A stretch of 64,000 nt of DNA from positions 5,852,212 through 5,916,211 of the forward strand of contig NC_031478.1 in the NCBI RefSeq assembly GCF_000006565.2, in the 5' to 3' direction. The notes beneath the pieces are model-generated. The model saw only the letters and a program-made list of their open reading frames with translations. It had not been told where the DNA came from and ran no database searches. Positions 60,018-64,000 of this stretch are shown piece after piece; within the stretch, counting starts at the first letter, position 1; every line of letters starts with the position of its first letter. The DNA is from Toxoplasma gondii ME49. Its lineage: Eukaryota; Apicomplexa; Conoidasida; Eucoccidiorida; Sarcocystidae. Position numbers and translations under genes: made by a program.

Positions 60018-63000
60018 TGTATACGTATATGTACAGTATGTTCTCCATCCTCGTGGCGGCCTACCTCATCGCAGGAAACAGGCAAGATCCGCCGGGAGAG
60101 CTGCAGCACGCATGCGAACAGACCTTCGCTTGCTTCTTCTATTCCGTCAAAGTCATATGGCAAGGTAATGAGGCCTGGACACCGTTCCTTGGCTTCCCCG
60201 AGCCACTGGCCTTTGTACACGCCGCTAGCTCGCGCGGTGTAGTTACAGCTCGCAACTTCGCTCGTGGAAGACGCTGCCTTTCCACCCGACCCTCGACTGT
60301 GCGCCACAGCCACCTACAAAGGAGGAAAAACGACGCGGGGAGAGGGGGAGTTCTGTCCGAAGACGATGGGCTTCAAGCGCGTTCACAGAGTGCAGAGTGA
60401 CGAGACGAGACGAAGAAAAGAGCAGAAGACGAAAGGACAGGCAACCCCACAAACGCAACAGGCACAGGGATTCACAGGGCATGCGCTCGAGACAGGCATC
60501 AACTGAGAGGTAGGAAACAGCGAGAGCGGTCTGGAGAAGACAGAGGGAGAAAGATGTAGAAAAGAAGATCAAGAGCGACTCGTGCAGCAGAAAACGGAGA
60601 GTGATTGGTAGAGAATTGAGCCTGCCGGCGTTCTCTCTGCGCGCCTGGTCGTGCAGCACCTCGCGCGATGCTCTTTTTTCCCATGTCGCAATCTGTTTTC
60701 TACTTTCTCCTTTCACACTCTCGTCAAAGCTCTCTTGCTTCCTCCGTCACCTCTTCCTGGGCCTTACTGGAAAGTTCTTCAAGTGAGGTCTCTTCTTCAG
60801 AGCGACAGCGACGAAGAAGGCGTCAAAGTCCACGTGGAGGATCCACCGCAGAGGCATTTCGCTTTCTTTTTCCGGCACCTTTTCTTCTCTCGTCTGCCCA
60901 CGGATTCTCCCTCGCAGAGTCACTCCATTCTCTTTTCTTTTCTCGTCTTCTCCCTCCGCCTCTGCGTCATCTCCCCCAGGACATGTCGGCTCTCCCTCCT
61001 GGATCTTCGTCTGCTCACCCGCGCCGAGGCTGCTCCTTGCCCGCCTCTGCGCGAGAAACAGTCTCTCCAGCAGGCCTCCAGAAAACACACGAGAAGAAGA
61101 AAAAGAGGAAGAAGAGCCTGGAGGCACCGGGACGGCCGCGGCTGCCTCGGCAGAGACTGCAACGTCCAGGTTCCCCGGAGGGGTGCAGAGAAGAGGCAAC
61201 GCAAAGGGCAAGAGCAGGCCTGGACGCGCTGTGCGGTCCTCGAGTCGGAGCGACGAGAACGGGATCGAAGAACGAGAAGAAGGAGACACGGCCGCAGGGC
61301 GAGAGTCGCTATCTCCCCGGCCGTCACATTCCTTGCTCAAGATGGTGGCCAGGGTGTTCATGCATCGCGTTCTCCATCTCCCGATGAAGTGGAGACGCGA
61401 GTTTTCGAAGAAAGATGAAACAAACGACGGGTGCTGAGGTCGCAGAATCCGCGATGGCCAAGGACTCGTGGCGCCAGCGACGGATCTGTCTGTCCGCGAT
61501 CGAGAGCGAGACGGAAGAGGAGACGCAGGGGTCTCGTCCCTGTCACCTGTCCTGGCAAGGCGCATGGAGCTCTCTGGCGAGGGAGGCTTTGACGGCGAAG
61601 GCGTCTCGAATGACACACGAGAGGGAGAAAAAGAACAAGTCGAAGCAGACAAAGGAGAGCGAAATCCCTCACCAGCCGGACGGCGCGAGACAGACGACAA
61701 ACAACAAGAAAGCGACGCGGCGCCTGCCAGCAAACTCGGCTCAGCCGCTTTCTCTGTCAGAGAAGAGGAGGAAGGCGAGGCAAGCTGCGTCGAAGAAGAA
61801 TATGTGTATCGGAAAGCGTCAGAGAAAGCGGAAGGAGTAGCAGCCGCGCTGGCGTCACGCAAGGTCGAAGGCAGCCACGGAGACGCTCCCGTCGTCTGCC
61901 GTCCTTCAGGCCCGTGTTCCGCGGTACCTTGATCTTTTTCTTTCTCGCTTTCTTCTGCTCGCTGTCTGCCTTCCTTGTCTTCTGTCTGTCGTCCGTCTCC
62001 ACTTCCTCTCAGTTCCGTCTCGTCCTCGTCGTCATCTATGCAGACAATGGAGTCGGGCGCCTCGAAGGTGTCTTCGCCTTCGATGCGTTCCACTGCCTCC
62101 TGCTCTCTTTCTTCTCCTCGATTTGCTTCCTCTTCTTCTGCATCGTCGCTTCTGTCCCTCGCTGCAACCTGCACGCATTCGCGAGCGTCTGCGTCTTTCT
62201 CGGCAGAGGCGGAGACACCTCCCTTTCCCCAGATTCTCCTCCCTCCGCTGTCTGCGTGGTGAGACGCGTAGAAGGACGCAATGGAGTTGCTGGCGTAGCG
62301 CTGCCGCGTCTGCAGCTCCTGCGGTCGAAAATTGGAGGCCGGGAGAAGCTTGCCTCTGTCTATACAGTCGAAGACCCACTTCACCGTCACGACAACGTAC
62401 TTTTTGCCTTCGCCTCCTTGCTCTCTGAAGAAAAAAGGGCAGGAAAGAAGTGAAGAAGGAAATGTCCTGGCGGAAATTCGGGAGCGGCGAAAAGACGCCA
62501 TAAGATGGAAGGGTGGACGGAGACGGTGAAAAGCGCAAGAAAAGGATCTGAGTTTGAGTCCTCCAAGTGCTGCACCCAATCGGATGCCCCTGACATCCTG
62601 GGAAGGGAACGTTCCAGAGCTTTGTCTGTCTGTCTCTGTCTTGAGCAAGGGCGTGCCTCGCGGCCAATCGGTCTCCTCTGTCTCTAAGGCGAAAAGCAAG
62701 AGGTGCTTCAGAAGATTCGCTGTTTCGTCAGACCCTCCAAGAGGTCCAATTCAGGAAAAACAAAAGCTGGCGACGCGTTCCCTGTGCGTGGTTGTGCGGG
62801 GAATGGACGTCTGTTTCGGAACGGGTCTGCTCAGGCTGTTCTGAGAGACGAAAGAGATGAACGCATGCAAGCTTACCGCAAGTGTCGCCACCTCTGGTTG
62901 CCCATCGCGACTGTCTCTGCAATGATGTGCGTGCATCCCTTGCCGAAGAGCATGCATATGCGTCCTCCGAAGAGCAGCAAAAGTTTCTTGAAGCAAATGT

Positions 63001-63592
63001 CGTCCATTCCGAGAGTGTCACCGTCGACGTAGAAGACGCAGTTCTTGAAAAGGCACGGATTGACGAGTTTGCTCGCGTCGTTCTCGTTCAGAAGCAACTC
63101 GCGAACCCGCCGCGCGTACCGGCTCTCCTCGTACGCTGTTTGTCCACCGGAAGACGAGGTGGTTGAGGACGAGGAGTGAAGACCGGGAATGAACGCCGGA
63201 GAGGACGCGGCCAAGGAGGTTCCTTCCGTTCTTTCAGCGGAAGAAATCGAGGAGGAAGCCTCGCGAGGAGGAGGCTGCACACAGGACGACATTGGGGAGA
63301 CGCGAGCAGTCCAGACAGAAGTCGGGCAAGACCCGCCGTCGGCGACTCGGTCGCCTTTCCTGCGTTTGCGCGGGCTCTCCGAGCCAGACACCTGTGCCTT
63401 TTCTCTGGCTCTTCTTCCGCGAGTCGCGGGCTCTGAGTCACCGGAAGAAGTTGCCTTTTCTTCGCCTGACAGCTGGCGGTGCTGTCGCAGAGAGTTGTGC
63501 AACTGTTGATGCATCTTTTCGCTCTTGTGCCGGAAATACTCCCCGTAGGAGTTCCACTTTCCGCCTCCGAAGAAGCCGTGGCCGCGCCCCAT
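52317..63592 (-). CDS. REV1: REV1-type translesion DNA polymerase (eight exons, about 2561 aa)
   Basis: A Y-family deoxycytidyl transferase expected in the nucleus, acting in damage bypass. Exons on the - strand: 63592-62877, 62424-60768, 60313-60065, 59805-59740, 59317-58787, 57946-57770, 57033-56711 and 56283-52317. All phases agree. The start [20 protein letters not shown] resembles the REV1 N-terminus (WxxYxxYxxxK). The BRCT (about 175-275) includes [19 protein letters not shown] and [23 protein letters not shown] (about 580) contains the arginine that templates dCMP in REV1. Catalytic motifs are HVDFDAFF (about 770) and SCDEERLDV (exon 3/4 junction). [22 protein letters not shown] and the little-finger segment VNWGIRLH follow, then [18 protein letters not shown] and [10 protein letters not shown]. 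About 500 residues separate BRCT and core. About 1300 residues of Ser/Glu-rich sequence follow the core in one exon, with a PIP-like QRNVMDNF at 56142-56165. Exon 4 and 5 boundaries (donors GTACTG, GTGTTG) are the least certain. Confidence 0.88.
57101..57323. repeat. Long (TA)n/(TATACA)n tracts in REV1 intron 6
   Basis: About 125 bases of ATATACATATA units at 57101-57225 and a purer TA tract at 57297-57323, inside intron 57769-57034. Confidence 0.9.
58210..58308. repeat. GAA/GAC triplet repeat in REV1 intron 5
   Basis: About 100 bases of GAAGAC and GAA units on the + strand. On the coding strand it is a GTCTTC polypyrimidine tract about 260 bases before the exon-6 acceptor. It reads as poly-Ser or poly-Glu in shadow frames but lies within intron 58786-57947. 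Confidence 0.85.
59971..60012. repeat. (TA)n tract in REV1 intron 3
   Basis: About 40 bases of pure TA inside intron 60064-59806. Confidence 0.9.
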
Positions 63593-63942
63593 GTTTCTGG
63601 AGAGTCGAACTCAAAGCCATCGTCAGAAAACTTTTCTCAGTGGAACAAACACACGCAACCGCTAAAAGAGAATCGAGACGCGCCGGCAAACACGAGAGAC
63701 GGCAGACGCGGAGTCTCAGCGGGAAAGAAGGTGCACGGAGCCGCGGGATGGCGAAGGTGCTCTGAAAGGAATGTAAATGAACAAAAAACATGACATTTTC
63801 CAGGAAAGTGAAAGGCAACCGACAAGAAATGCTCTGCTGCATCGCTCGAAAAGTCGCGTGGTCTGCTGGCGGTTGCTGTCTCGTGTCGCCAGGAACGGTG
63901 TTGGCAGCCCTTCTCCTCGCTAAAAATCATTTTTCACTCACC
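63593..63942 (-). other. Possible 5' untranslated leader of REV1 with an intron (63941-63597)
   Basis: On the - strand a strong donor (CTG|GTGAGTG) ends at 63942, and a good acceptor (GACTCTCCAG) lies only four bases (AAAC) before the REV1 ATG. Together they suggest a spliced 5' leader. No coding match was seen upstream. The rest of the window to 64000 would be leader or promoter. Confidence 0.4.
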
Positions 63943-64000
63943 AGCAAAGTGGAGGAGGTGTTGCTGGTCTGGTAAGATGCTCGGGACATCGTAGAAGATT

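Overview
The window is nuclear DNA of a coccidian apicomplexan, most likely Toxoplasma gondii or a close relative such as Hammondia or Neospora. The evidence is GC-balanced sequence, many-exon genes with GT-AG introns, start contexts such as GCGAAAATGGC, an ApiAP2 transcription factor, an N-terminally extended derlin of the type used in the apicoplast, and many GCATGC palindromes and (TA)n tracts. There are no bacterial-style operons, ribosome binding sites, CRISPR arrays or insertion sequences. All gene models were built by hand by joining open frames at consensus splice sites and requiring matching phases. No transcript data were available.

Layout. 1-1889 (+): probable 3' exons of a gene that enters from the left edge; its reading frame is not resolved. 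1890-8532: a long stretch with no supportable gene, whose right part is probably the leader of the next gene. 8533-23406 (+): a six-exon ApiAP2 gene of about 4158 codons with two AP2 domains. 26160-29765 (+) and 35759-31478 (-): two tail-to-tail paralogous CAP/SCP-domain genes sharing four introns in identical phase. 40639-37826 (-): a derlin-like protein with a long N-terminal extension, probably apicoplast-targeted. 42937-50296 (+): an 11-exon gene for the glycine cleavage T-protein (aminomethyltransferase), with an N-terminal extension of about 460 residues. 63592-52317 (-): an eight-exon REV1-type translesion DNA polymerase of about 2561 residues, with BRCT domain, Y-family core and a C-terminal extension of about 1300 residues.

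The genes do not form one pathway. They cover transcriptional control (ApiAP2), probable secreted or surface CAP proteins, protein import or ERAD-type translocation (derlin), mitochondrial one-carbon metabolism (T-protein) and DNA damage tolerance (REV1). Derlin and T-protein are divergent and share a 2.3-kb upstream region. T-protein and REV1 converge.

The most notable points are the CAP pair, in which one member keeps all four CAP-cavity residues and the other appears to have lost at least three; the giant REV1 with unmatched extensions; and the concentration of (TA)n microsatellites inside introns of four of the five well-modelled genes.
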